49,230 nucleotides of DNA from an uncultured Bacilli bacterium (GTDB lineage Bacteria; Bacillota_I; Bacilli_A; RF39; UBA660): assembly GCA_934086145.1 (NCBI GenBank), contig CAKOHV010000012.1, positions 1 to 49,230 on the forward strand. The letters are read 5' to 3'. Below the pieces are notes generated by a model. That model was not told the origin of the DNA, searched no databases, and worked only from the letters and a program-made list of their open reading frames with translations. Of the stretch, positions 34,430 to 43,159 are shown in pieces; the first letter of the stretch is position 1, and every line of letters begins with the position of its first letter. Both the position numbers and the translations under genes were made by a program.

Positions 34430-36316
34430 TCACATAGTTATCAAAGCAATATTAGTATCACTATATTTATTTTTAGAAATAACTAAATTATTCAAGTAAC
34501 TTAAAGACTTAGTAAACTCTTTGGTTAAAATATTGAGTTTTTCTTCTTGTTCAAAATATAAATTTAAAGTACGAGATATATCTGGGATATAACAATTTAT
34601 AAGATCTTTTATTTTAATAAAATCGATATTATTAAATTTCATAGAATGTAAATCATTATTTTCTAAGTAAGTTAGGTTTTCACAAGCAATAAAGTTTTTG
34701 ATGATTAGAAGATCTGTCTCTTTATGAATTTTATTGATAACTATTTTACCTAAGGTACGATAATAAGCGACTTCAGCTAAATAATTAAAATAGTCTTGGT
34801 AGGATATTTTACAATCATGATTATTGTTTTCTAAATAGGCAAAACTAAGAGCATATGGCAAATTATTTAAAGTAGCACCACAAACTATAGGAGAGCCAAA
34901 TTTTTCAAACCACTCAGGGTGTTCTTTTTGAATATTATTTAAAATTATTATTTTAAGGGCTAAATCTTTTTTGGTAGCATATAAAATAGTTCGATCTTTA
35001 TTAATGCCATTGTGACTAAGAGCAATCATTTGATAAGAAAGATTATTATTAATACATTGATAAATATATTCTTCAAGAAAAAGACCAGTTTCTTTGCTAT
35101 TAGGCGTATTTAAAGATATTTTTAAAGTAAAGGCATCATCACGATAAGTAAATAGGTTATAATTATTAATTCCGATATTTTCTTTAGTAAAATCAATAGT
35201 TGAGAAAGCTTTGGTTAAAAAATAATATATATGATAATTAATATTCAGATTACTAATTATTTCAGGTTGATTCTGCCCTTCTTTTAAGGCTTTGATAAAG
35301 TTAAGTAACTGTTTTAAATCAAGATTTTTTATTGTTTCATAATCTTCATCAGTTAAATTAAAAGTTAAATTAGTATTTAAATCTTCAAAACAATAATTAT
35401 TTATTTTATCAAGGTAAATGGTTATGACTTTTTGTAACAAACGAGCTTGGGATTGATAGTAAGTCATTGGTTCATCTTTATCTAAAGGATTTTTTTCATT
35501 AGGTACTGATAATTCTTGAACTTGAAAATAACCATTATTGAAACGATATAAAAGTAATGATTTTAAAAACAAATTATTTTTTAAAGGATTAGAAAAAGCG
35601 GCTAGTAATTTTTTAGATGATGCTTGCTTATTAGAGGCATTGGCTAAGTATTTTTTTATATCAAAGTCATAGATGTGTGATAAAAGAACTAACAAACGTA
35701 AATAACGTTCTTTTTCTTTTTCTGCTAAGCTATCTTTCTTATTTAAGTAGTCATTTAACATTTTATTAAATGATTTAAGATCTGTATCATAACCTAACTT
35801 GGCTGTTTGTTTTTTTATTCTAAGCACTTCTTTATTAGCTTTAATTCTAATAAAATTTAAATCTAATTTATTAAGATTAACTAATTTAACTAAGTCATTG
35901 TAATAATCTTCTGATTCCTCATTCATTAAATAATAACAATACTTAATAACTAGATTACCCTCAGTTTGAGGATTTTTTAATGATACATAATTTTCGAGTT
36001 CCTGGCGTAAGTTAATATCATATATTTCAGATAAGGTTGCTAAGATATATAAAAAATCTTTTTTAGTATTCTCGGCTAAATTATCTTTTTGACTTATATA
36101 ATCTTGAAGCATGTTATAAAAAGATTCAAAATCTACTTCATACCCTAATTTTTCAGCTTTTTGTTGTAACTTTTTAATATTTTGTTTTACTTTATGAGAT
36201 AATTTATTTAAGTCAATGGCTTGTTCTTGGGCCATACTTTGTAATTTCTCATATTCTTGGTCATTAGGCTGAGAAGCTAAATAATATAAATATGTTTTTT
36301 TTAAAATATCTGTCAT
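34430..36316 (-). CDS. Large repeat-containing protein of unknown function
   Basis: 628 residues, cytoplasmic, no known domain. Two ~60-residue units repeat near the N-terminus (about 49-110 and 166-228): KLGY(E/D)xDxxSFxxML, then DYxxxKDxLAE, then a hydrophobic LxxLSxIYD. The remaining ~400 residues are mixed alpha/beta with LFTYRDDAFTLKISLNTP and a helical C-terminus. A lineage-specific gene is likely. ATG after AGGTGATAA. It follows proS on the same strand after a terminator. Confidence 0.6.
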   Translation of the reverse strand: MTDILKKTYLYYLASQPNDQEYEKLQSMAQEQAIDLNKLSHKVKQNIKKLQQKAEKLGYEVDFESFYNMLQDYISQKDNLAENTKKDFLYILATLSEIYDINLRQELENYVSLKNPQTEGNLVIKYCYYLMNEESEDYYNDLVKLVNLNKLDLNFIRIKANKEVLRIKKQTAKLGYDTDLKSFNKMLNDYLNKKDSLAEKEKERYLRLLVLLSHIYDFDIKKYLANASNKQASSKKLLAAFSNPLKNNLFLKSLLLYRFNNGYFQVQELSVPNEKNPLDKDEPMTYYQSQARLLQKVITIYLDKINNYCFEDLNTNLTFNLTDEDYETIKNLDLKQLLNFIKALKEGQNQPEIISNLNINYHIYYFLTKAFSTIDFTKENIGINNYNLFTYRDDAFTLKISLNTPNSKETGLFLEEYIYQCINNNLSYQMIALSHNGINKDRTILYATKKDLALKIIILNNIQKEHPEWFEKFGSPIVCGATLNNLPYALSFAYLENNNHDCKISYQDYFNYLAEVAYYRTLGKIVINKIHKETDLLIIKNFIACENLTYLENNDLHSMKFNNIDFIKIKDLINCYIPDISRTLNLYFEQEEKLNILTKEFTKSLSYLNNLVISKNKYSDTNIALITM

Positions 36317-36342
36317 CTATTATCACCTATTTTTAGTATAAC

Positions 36343-36369
36343 AAAAAAGATAACTTATTTTAAGCTATC
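36343..36369 (-). terminator. Terminator of proS
   Basis: GATAACTT/AAGCTATC (36349-36369): eight pairs with one G-U, loop of 5, then six T on the minus strand. It overlaps the end of proS. Confidence 0.65.
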
Positions 36370-38052
36370 TTCGATTTTTTTTATAATTTTTGAAACAATT
36401 TCTGATATTAAGTAATCTTCTTGAATATTAGTTTTTCTTTCCTTTAATTCAACTTTGTTTTCATTTATTTTTTTACCAACTGTAATACGTAGAGGTACAC
36501 CAATTAAATCTATATCTTTAAATTTAACACCGGGACGTTCTTCGCGGTCATCATAAACAACATCTATTTTATTTTTTAATAATTCCTCATATAACATATT
36601 AGCTATTTTAGTTTGATTTGGATTGTTCATATCTATTTGAATAATAGCTACCTGATATGGGGCGATATTCATTGGAAAAATAAGACCATTTTCATCATTT
36701 TGTTGCTCTGCTATACTAGCTAAAATACGGCCAGGGCCAATGCCATATGATCCCATTGTTACGATTTGTTCTTGATTATTTTCGTCAAGATAAGTTAGGC
36801 CAAGTTTTTGAGCATATTTTGTACCTAATTTAAATAAATTACCTATTTCAATACCTTTTTTAAAAGCTAATTTTTCACCACAACAAGGGCATAAGTCGCC
36901 TTCTTGAACATTTGTGATATCTCCTACAATATCGTATTTTATATCAGTAATATTGGCATTAATATAGTGGTAACCTTCACGATTAGCACCGCAACAAAAA
37001 TTTTTCATTTTTAGTACTTCATTATCAATAACAACTTTACAATTTAGTTTTATTGGACCAGTATAACCTGCAACAGCATTACTTTGAGCAATTAGGTTAT
37101 CATCCGCAAATTTTATTTCTTTAACATTCAATAATTTGCAGACTTTATTTTCACATAGTTCACGATCACCACGAATAAAGAAAGCAACTAATTCATTATT
37201 GACATCCATTAATAAAGCTTTTATTGATTTCGTTACTTCTAAATGGAGGTAATTGCAAACATCAGCAATTGTTTTTTGTTCTGGAGTACTTACCATGGTT
37301 AATTTTTGGGGTTCTTCAGGAGAAGTTAAAGAAGAAACAGTTTCGGCTATTTCTAAGTTAGAAGCATAATTACATTTAGGACATAAAACTAAAACATCTT
37401 CACCAATATCAGTTAAAGCTTGATATTCTTCAGACAGAGTTCCACCCATAGCCCCATTATCAGCACGAACAATTTTATAATTTACTCCAAGACGATTATA
37501 TATATTATTATAAGCATTTTTCATTGCTTGATAAGATTGGTCTAAGCCTTCTTCATCTTTATCGAAAGAATAAGCATCTTTCATAATAAATTCTCTTACT
37601 CTAATTAAGCCGTATCTTGGACGGGGTTCATCACGAAATTTGTTGGCTTGTTGGTAGATGGTAAAATGTAAATTTTTATAACTTTTAACCATCGCTTTGG
37701 CGGCTATAGTAAATAGTTCTTCATGAGTTGGACCTAAAACTAAGGACTTGTTATAACGATCGTGTAAATTAAACATATCATCACCAAAAGCCTCAACACG
37801 ACCACATTTTTCATAGTATTCACTTGGTATTAAACTTGGCATTAAAAGTTCTTCAGCACCAGTCCTATCCATTTCTTCTTTAACGATTTTCATAATTTTA
37901 TCTAATACTTTATATCCTAAAGGTAAGTACATATAAATGCCAGCGCCTACTTTTTTTATCATGCCACTACGAACTAATAAGTTGCCACTTAAACTTTCTT
38001 CATCCTTAGGTTTTTCACGTAGAGTGTAAAAATAACTATTACTTAATTTCAT
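36355..38052 (-). CDS. proS: Prolyl-tRNA synthetase (bacterial type)
   Basis: 565 residues, the length of bacterial ProRS with the editing INS domain inserted (~225-390). Class II motifs: motif 1 region around AGIYMYLPLG, motif 2 FRDEPRPRYGLIRVREF, motif 3 GSYGIGPGRILA; C-terminal anticodon-binding domain with DDREERPGVKFKD. It charges tRNA-Pro. ATG at 38052 is chosen because AGGAGGAAAT precedes it; a longer open frame runs back into the T-box terminator. Controlled by the upstream T-box. Confidence 0.97.
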   Translation of the reverse strand: MKLSNSYFYTLREKPKDEESLSGNLLVRSGMIKKVGAGIYMYLPLGYKVLDKIMKIVKEEMDRTGAEELLMPSLIPSEYYEKCGRVEAFGDDMFNLHDRYNKSLVLGPTHEELFTIAAKAMVKSYKNLHFTIYQQANKFRDEPRPRYGLIRVREFIMKDAYSFDKDEEGLDQSYQAMKNAYNNIYNRLGVNYKIVRADNGAMGGTLSEEYQALTDIGEDVLVLCPKCNYASNLEIAETVSSLTSPEEPQKLTMVSTPEQKTIADVCNYLHLEVTKSIKALLMDVNNELVAFFIRGDRELCENKVCKLLNVKEIKFADDNLIAQSNAVAGYTGPIKLNCKVVIDNEVLKMKNFCCGANREGYHYINANITDIKYDIVGDITNVQEGDLCPCCGEKLAFKKGIEIGNLFKLGTKYAQKLGLTYLDENNQEQIVTMGSYGIGPGRILASIAEQQNDENGLIFPMNIAPYQVAIIQIDMNNPNQTKIANMLYEELLKNKIDVVYDDREERPGVKFKDIDLIGVPLRITVGKKINENKVELKERKTNIQEDYLISEIVSKIIKKIEDSLK

Positions 38053-38062
38053 ATTTCCTCCT

Positions 38063-38285
38063 AAAAAAAAGATGGTACTTAAGGAGTGCATGAGCACGGT
38101 ACCATCCTTTATATTTTACTTAATAATGATAACGGATTTTATCCGAAGGATTTTCTTCCTTACTCCAGGGTAGGAATAATTAAACATTAATACTTAGTTC
38201 TCACTTTCCTAAGCTCCCTTTGATTAAGAGGTTTAATTATTATATCCCTATCGGCGTTTTGATGTTAGTTAATATAACTTAGTTT
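38063..38285 (-). promoter_or_regulatory. T-box leader of proS
   Basis: The minus strand has the T-box core AAGGATGGTACCGTG (38110-38096), where TGGT would pair with the tRNA 3' end, followed by a terminator: GATGGTAC (38071-38078) with GTACCATC (38099-38106) and an eight-T run (38063-38070). Upstream, an 11-bp stem AATAATTAAAC (38241-38231) with GTTTAATTATT (38185-38175) resembles the base of stem I. A CCT next to it (38174-38172) is a fitting proline specifier. Uncharged tRNA-Pro would stop termination and raise proS expression. Confidence 0.85.
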
Positions 38286-38300
38286 AATTTAAAAGTCAAA

Positions 38301-38588
38301 TTATTTTTGACTTTCATACATTTTTTCTAAAAGAGTATTTAGTTTTACTTTGAAGTCTTTTTCTTCTTGGTCTTCTAAGCCTAAATGGTCAATACGAGCA
38401 ATTTGTGTGTGATCAAACAATAAGGCTTGATCTGAACTTAAAGAGCCTTCTGGAAATAAGACACCAGAATAGTCAAAGATTTTTTGGGGATTTTTAGGAT
38501 CAATAGCACAGAAACCATTTATCATAACTCTTTTACTTCCATTTTCTAATAATACAACACTACCTATTGGTAAATATTTTTCTTTCAT
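38301..38588 (-). CDS. DUF4176 protein
   Basis: 95 residues beginning LPIGSVVLLENGSKRVMING, with a later DYSGVLFPEG; this is the DUF4176 signature. Such genes are often found beside type VII secretion genes, but none is seen here. It may be co-transcribed with the transglutaminase-like gene 22 bp upstream. ATG after AGAGGAA. Confidence 0.8.
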   Translation of the reverse strand: MKEKYLPIGSVVLLENGSKRVMINGFCAIDPKNPQKIFDYSGVLFPEGSLSSDQALLFDHTQIARIDHLGLEDQEEKDFKVKLNTLLEKMYESQK

Positions 38589-38610
38589 AATTTTCCTCTT
38601 TTCTTATTAT

Positions 38611-39504
38611 TTATATAATATCATAATCAGTGACTTTTGTTTTCATAACACGAGCAATCATATCACTAGGGATGCTGTTTTTGGCTATATCACTTGGAAC
38701 AGGAATCTTTGTTGTAAAGATATCTTCAGAAACAATAACCATTGGTTTATACCATTTTTCATAAGTGCGACTGCCTAATCCAGCACAATTCAAACTAAAA
38801 GGGCTATTGTTAGTAAGACTTTTTTGATACAAAAGGCCTTCAATAGTTGGATCGAAGTAATAATATGAACCATATAACTTGATAAGGTTAGCAGAATGAT
38901 TTTCATTTTGAGTATTACCTCGTAAACCAACCACTAAAGCATCAATACCGACTCTTTTTAGGATTTCTCTTTGAATTATACTATCGGTAATATCCTTGTG
39001 TTCATTTTTGATTAAACCTAAATAGAGTTCATTTAAGAAAAAGTTATCTATATTATAGTTATTGTTAGCCGGTGTTGGAGGCTGTGATTTAGTGCTGGCC
39101 ATAGCGATGTACTTTTGAACTTTACAAATGTTACCAAGTTGCACGTATGGATCATTATCATTTGATAAAGCAAGTTCCTTAATGATGTTTGTTATTTTAT
39201 CGTCGACAAGTTGCTTTTTTTCAGCAATAGTTAAGTCTTGCTGAGATGTTTTTTTCAAGGATGAATTGTCTGGTGATGATAAAACACTAGCTTTTTTAGA
39301 AATAAAGATTGTATTACCAAACTGTAGATTACTTATCATAAACAAGTTATCTTGATTTAAGAAAGTAGTATATGCTTGCATAAAAATTGCATCATTTCTA
39401 TAAAGCTTTAAAAGCTTAATGGGAGCTATTTTTTCATAAACTTTATCACCATATTTGACATATATCTCTGTTTCATTTACCCACTTTATAGTAATATCTT
39501 GCAT
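38611..39504 (-). CDS. Transglutaminase-like protein lacking the catalytic Cys
   Basis: 297 residues. N-terminal ~90 are a small beta domain (IKWVNETEIYVKYGDKVYEK); the C-terminal part resembles a transglutaminase-like core with HSANLIKLYGSYYYFDPT (His203, Asp218). At the nucleophile position (near residue 177, IIQREILKRVGI) there is no Cys, so it is probably catalytically dead or acts as a binding partner. It neighbours a second, intact-looking transglutaminase-like gene (74 bp upstream) and DUF4176 (22 bp downstream). AGAGGTG site. Confidence 0.6.
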   Translation of the reverse strand: MQDITIKWVNETEIYVKYGDKVYEKIAPIKLLKLYRNDAIFMQAYTTFLNQDNLFMISNLQFGNTIFISKKASVLSSPDNSSLKKTSQQDLTIAEKKQLVDDKITNIIKELALSNDNDPYVQLGNICKVQKYIAMASTKSQPPTPANNNYNIDNFFLNELYLGLIKNEHKDITDSIIQREILKRVGIDALVVGLRGNTQNENHSANLIKLYGSYYYFDPTIEGLLYQKSLTNNSPFSLNCAGLGSRTYEKWYKPMVIVSEDIFTTKIPVPSDIAKNSIPSDMIARVMKTKVTDYDII

Positions 39505-39554
39505 TTTGTCACCTCTTTATTTTAGTTAATTATATCATTTTTTTAATCTAAATA

Positions 39555-39580
39555 AAATAAAAAAAAGCTTTTAAAGCTTT
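39555..39580 (-). terminator. Terminator of the 39579 gene
   Basis: AAAGCTT (39564-39570), loop TTA, AAGCTTT (39574-39580), followed by an eight-T run on the minus strand. Confidence 0.65.
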
Positions 39581-40631
39581 AATTAGTACCATATTTATAA
39601 ATATAGTTATAGAAAGAATTATTATTGTAATTATTACTATTATTATAAACGTTATTTTTATTACTTTGTTCATAATCTTGAAAAGTTGTAGCCATACAAG
39701 AAGCCATCTTTTGAGATAAGCCCGTACGGGTGTGCGTTTTATTAAAAAATTCATCAGTTTTATTAAAATATTTATATTGTTCTTTAGCATCATCCCAAGT
39801 TAAATCAACGTTATAATAGCCATCAAGTTTAACGATGTTCCAAGCATGAGCTTCTTTAGCAAAGCCAACAATATAGTAACATGGAATACCTAGTTTAGTT
39901 AATAATAATTGAAAGGCTTTAGCATAGCCAGCACAAACAGTTTTTTTATTAACAATAGCACTATAAGCACTTTGATTATTAGGAGCTTTTTCATCATAAG
40001 TAACTTGATTTATTAAAAGATTATGAATATATTTTTCTTTTTGATAAGCAGTATCTAAACTATAGGCCCCTTTTAATAGTTCATTTACTTCTTGATTAAA
40101 TTCTTGTTGGGCTTCTTTAATTTCAGCAATAGTCATATTAAAATTAAGGGTTATTTCGACAACTCGATTGTCTTTTGTATACTTATAAGTATAGTCATTA
40201 CCTAACCAAAATAATTCAGGGTGATCATAATAAATAGCATCAATAGTTTCATCGACCTCTTCAATATTAACATTCTCACTAACAGAAAAAGTTCTATTAA
40301 GCGTTTTAGCATTGGCATAAATTTGTTTATATAATAAAGTTTCGCGACTATTTAAAAGACTATAGTAAGGATAGTATAATACATTAAAATTATATTCCTC
40401 ACCCGTTAAATTAGATGAAATCAATTCAGAAAATGCTTTTTCGTCAATCAAAGATCCATTAGAATCTTGGTTAGTCTTTTTTAAATCAATCGTCCCTGTC
40501 GATGAAAATAAACTTTCAACACGGTTAGTTAAAATATCACTAAAATTGATAGATTTAAGGGAAAAAGTAAGAATGACAATGACACTAACTACAATAATAA
40601 CTAAGAAAAAATTGATTTTTTTTGTTTTCAA
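39579..40631 (-). CDS. Membrane-anchored transglutaminase-like protein
   Basis: 350 residues. N-terminal anchor (~7-26), then a ~180-residue region and a transglutaminase-like core with Cys233 (KTVCAGYAKAF), His262 (AHAWNIVKLDG) and Asp276 (VDLTWDD): a full triad. These domains act as cysteine proteases, peptide-bond or isopeptide enzymes on the outer face of the membrane. The extracytoplasmic placement fits a role in cell-wall or surface-protein processing; inference. C-terminal ~30 residues are Asn/Tyr-rich. ATG 40631 near AAGGGGG. Confidence 0.8.
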   Translation of the reverse strand: MKTKKINFFLVIIVVSVIVILTFSLKSINFSDILTNRVESLFSSTGTIDLKKTNQDSNGSLIDEKAFSELISSNLTGEEYNFNVLYYPYYSLLNSRETLLYKQIYANAKTLNRTFSVSENVNIEEVDETIDAIYYDHPELFWLGNDYTYKYTKDNRVVEITLNFNMTIAEIKEAQQEFNQEVNELLKGAYSLDTAYQKEKYIHNLLINQVTYDEKAPNNQSAYSAIVNKKTVCAGYAKAFQLLLTKLGIPCYYIVGFAKEAHAWNIVKLDGYYNVDLTWDDAKEQYKYFNKTDEFFNKTHTRTGLSQKMASCMATTFQDYEQSNKNNVYNNSNNYNNNSFYNYIYKYGTN

Positions 40632-40698
40632 GATAAAGCCCCCTTTTTTATGTCGTTTATTTTATCATAAATTGAAAAAAGACGTTAATTTTCCTAGT

Positions 40699-42171
40699 TT
40701 ATTTGATTAAGCTTTGTAAAAAAGTAAAAATTCTTGTCATCGCATAAGTATTAAAATGGACATATTTTTTTAGACTTTGATGTAACTTAGAACGTTCTTT
40801 AGAAGGTAATTTAGCCATTTTTAGATAATTTAAAGCTGCTTCAGTATCATCATGAATAGATAGAACTTTTTGGTAAGCTAGCTTTGGTTCATTAGGAAAT
40901 AAGGCTGATAAAATATCCTTAAATAAATATGAGCCATGCATAGCTTGACAATAATAATCATAATTGTAAAATGGCGTCATTAAATCTTGAAGATGAGCAG
41001 AAATATTTAAAAGGGCTGCGCTTAAATCTGGATATAAGTTGGCTAATTCTTGAAGTATTTCTTTTTTCAAGGAAGAATTATAAGTTAACAAACAACTATT
41101 AAGAGGAATGTTTTTTACTAAAGACTCGGCTAACAAGCGCTGAGGCTCAGCGGTCGACTTACTTAAATAATCAGTATAGGTAAAATCGTTTAATTCTTCG
41201 TTTAGAGAAGCTAATGAATATTGAAATGGCAAACGTTGATAAGGTTTGGTATCTTTGTATAAAGGAACGATAGTTTGAAGAGATGTAATATCAAGGAAAA
41301 ATAATGGAGATGATAATTCATTAAGGAAATTAGTAAGATGTTCTTTATTAATATAAGGAGCAGCATCATATAACTCATAATAAATTGGTAGTTTAAAAGT
41401 AATATTTAAATTGGTTTTTAAAAGAACCTCATAAGTATATAAACCTTGTTGATACAATTCTATTTTACTAGAGGCGGATAAGCGACATAAATCAAAGACA
41501 TTGTTTTTTTGTAAAAAGGAATGACAAGATTGAAAATATGGACACTTGCTTGGCGTCAAACATTTTATATCGAGATCAGCTAAAGGCTCTTTGGTTTGTT
41601 TGAAGTAAGTTTTAAAGTAACTAAGGTTATTTTTTACTTCATTTAAAGAAGAAAGAATTAAATATGTGCAGTCTTCAACTTTAAATAACTTATTTAAGCA
41701 AAGGTTTGACGTTAAAGTATAGTCTTGATTAATGTAAAGAAGACAGATATTAGATATATTATAACCTAGTTGATGTAAAATATAAGCTTGATATTTTAAC
41801 TCTTCAAGGTTATTTTCTTGAGACATAGTCGTTTCTTTGACAGCGTATATGGTAACATGATTGTCTTCTTGATGTAAAAGATCAATGGTACATAGACAAT
41901 CATCATACAAAAAAGTGGCTTCAGCAATGGTAGAATTGCCAGAAGCTAGATATTCCTTAGTAAGTTGAAGACGTTCAGGTAAATCTGATTGGTCAGATAT
42001 AGTACGACAAGAGCCAAAATAAGCTATCCCAATTTCCGAAAGACAAAGATTATTGATGATATTACTTGATATTTTCAATGATTTGTCAGCCAACTGGGGA
42101 AAGTTATTGTCAAACCAGACTTTTTTTGGACATTTTATGGCATCACAATATTTTATATTTGACAAGTTCAT
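40699..42171 (-). CDS. DUF2779-family protein (nuclease-like)
   Basis: About 490 residues. N-terminal ~200 resemble the Cas4-like PD-(D/E)xK part often seen in DUF2779 proteins (CPKKVWF near residue 14, SKCPYFQSC near residue 205, i.e. the Fe-S/zinc Cys pattern). The C-terminal part (FFLDITSLQTIVPLYKDTKP, PFQYSLASLN) matches the DUF2779 core, thought to be a DEDD-type exonuclease-like fold. In this copy the second acidic motifs are not clear. ATG at 42171 is favoured by AAAGGTG spacing. Next to a zinc-peptidase-like gene. Confidence 0.65.
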   Translation of the reverse strand: MNLSNIKYCDAIKCPKKVWFDNNFPQLADKSLKISSNIINNLCLSEIGIAYFGSCRTISDQSDLPERLQLTKEYLASGNSTIAEATFLYDDCLCTIDLLHQEDNHVTIYAVKETTMSQENNLEELKYQAYILHQLGYNISNICLLYINQDYTLTSNLCLNKLFKVEDCTYLILSSLNEVKNNLSYFKTYFKQTKEPLADLDIKCLTPSKCPYFQSCHSFLQKNNVFDLCRLSASSKIELYQQGLYTYEVLLKTNLNITFKLPIYYELYDAAPYINKEHLTNFLNELSSPLFFLDITSLQTIVPLYKDTKPYQRLPFQYSLASLNEELNDFTYTDYLSKSTAEPQRLLAESLVKNIPLNSCLLTYNSSLKKEILQELANLYPDLSAALLNISAHLQDLMTPFYNYDYYCQAMHGSYLFKDILSALFPNEPKLAYQKVLSIHDDTEAALNYLKMAKLPSKERSKLHQSLKKYVHFNTYAMTRIFTFLQSLIK

Positions 42172-42190
42172 TGGCATCACCTTTACTACA

Positions 42191-43117
42191 TTATACTACT
42201 TGGTTAAATATAAGTTTCAAACCATTATCAGCTGTTACTTCGTATTTATCTAAGAATTCTTCTAAACAAATCTCATTGTCAAAGATTTGTTGAATATATT
42301 TTAAGATTTCTTTTTTTATGGCATAATTACCATTACTATAAATGGCATAAAGTTGATAGGCTTTTAAAGTTGAAGAAACATAAACAGTCGCTTTTTCGAT
42401 ATTTTCTGTAAAAAAATTAGGATCTATGGTGTTTTGGCATAAAGCTGAAATACTTCCTTGTAAGCTTTTTAAACGGATGTTAAGATTAAAATCATTATAA
42501 GCAGTATCTTTTAAAGATAATAGTTCTAAAAAGATACTTAGAACCTCACTATTAACAAAATAGCTGACACTCCCCTTTTGACTATTTAATTGTGTATGAG
42601 TTAATTCATGAACATAGGCAGCGATGCTATGCGGTGTGATACAATTACTTAAAAAAATACCTTTGAATAAAATGGGCGCTTTTCTTAAATATTCGACATT
42701 TTTTAGGAGAAGATATATCTCATAAGTTGCACCATACATAAAATCAGTATTTTCTAAATATATAGGCAATTGAAAAGGATTAATAAAAGAAAAACTATTT
42801 AACTTTGTAAGCATTTCTTCACTCGTATCGAAGGCAAAATCTTCTAAATCTTTAAACTCTTCATCGCTGATGGTTCTTACATCATGAAAACGAAAATGAT
42901 TACTTAAAAAAGCCTGACCTTCCATAACAACTCTATTTATGTCATAAATTGGTAATTGAGTTAATGGCAAAGACAAATTGGCAACAATTTCTTGGAATTT
43001 CAAAAGATTTTCAGAGCTAGCTATGATATCCCCGCTTAGTTGATAGCCACGTAAATATTTAAGGGCTACCCATTTTTCTTCATTTGATAAATTTAGTTCA
43101 TCCATTATATCTTCCAT
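42191..43117 (-). CDS. Zinc-metallopeptidase-like protein with HELTH motif
   Basis: 308 residues, cytoplasmic. HELTH (170-174) followed by a Glu about 17 residues on (NSEVLSIFLE, Glu191) is the gluzincin pattern of M3-like peptidases, but the protein is about half the length of oligopeptidases. The rest is helical. It lies between DUF2779 and dacF on the same strand. Substrate unknown; fit to a peptidoglycan or signal-peptide fragment role is speculative. ATG after AAAGGTG. Confidence 0.65.
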   Translation of the reverse strand: MEDIMDELNLSNEEKWVALKYLRGYQLSGDIIASSENLLKFQEIVANLSLPLTQLPIYDINRVVMEGQAFLSNHFRFHDVRTISDEEFKDLEDFAFDTSEEMLTKLNSFSFINPFQLPIYLENTDFMYGATYEIYLLLKNVEYLRKAPILFKGIFLSNCITPHSIAAYVHELTHTQLNSQKGSVSYFVNSEVLSIFLELLSLKDTAYNDFNLNIRLKSLQGSISALCQNTIDPNFFTENIEKATVYVSSTLKAYQLYAIYSNGNYAIKKEILKYIQQIFDNEICLEEFLDKYEVTADNGLKLIFNQVV

Positions 43118-43159
43118 ACAATCACCTTTTTTGATAATAACTTATTATAAGGGATTTTC

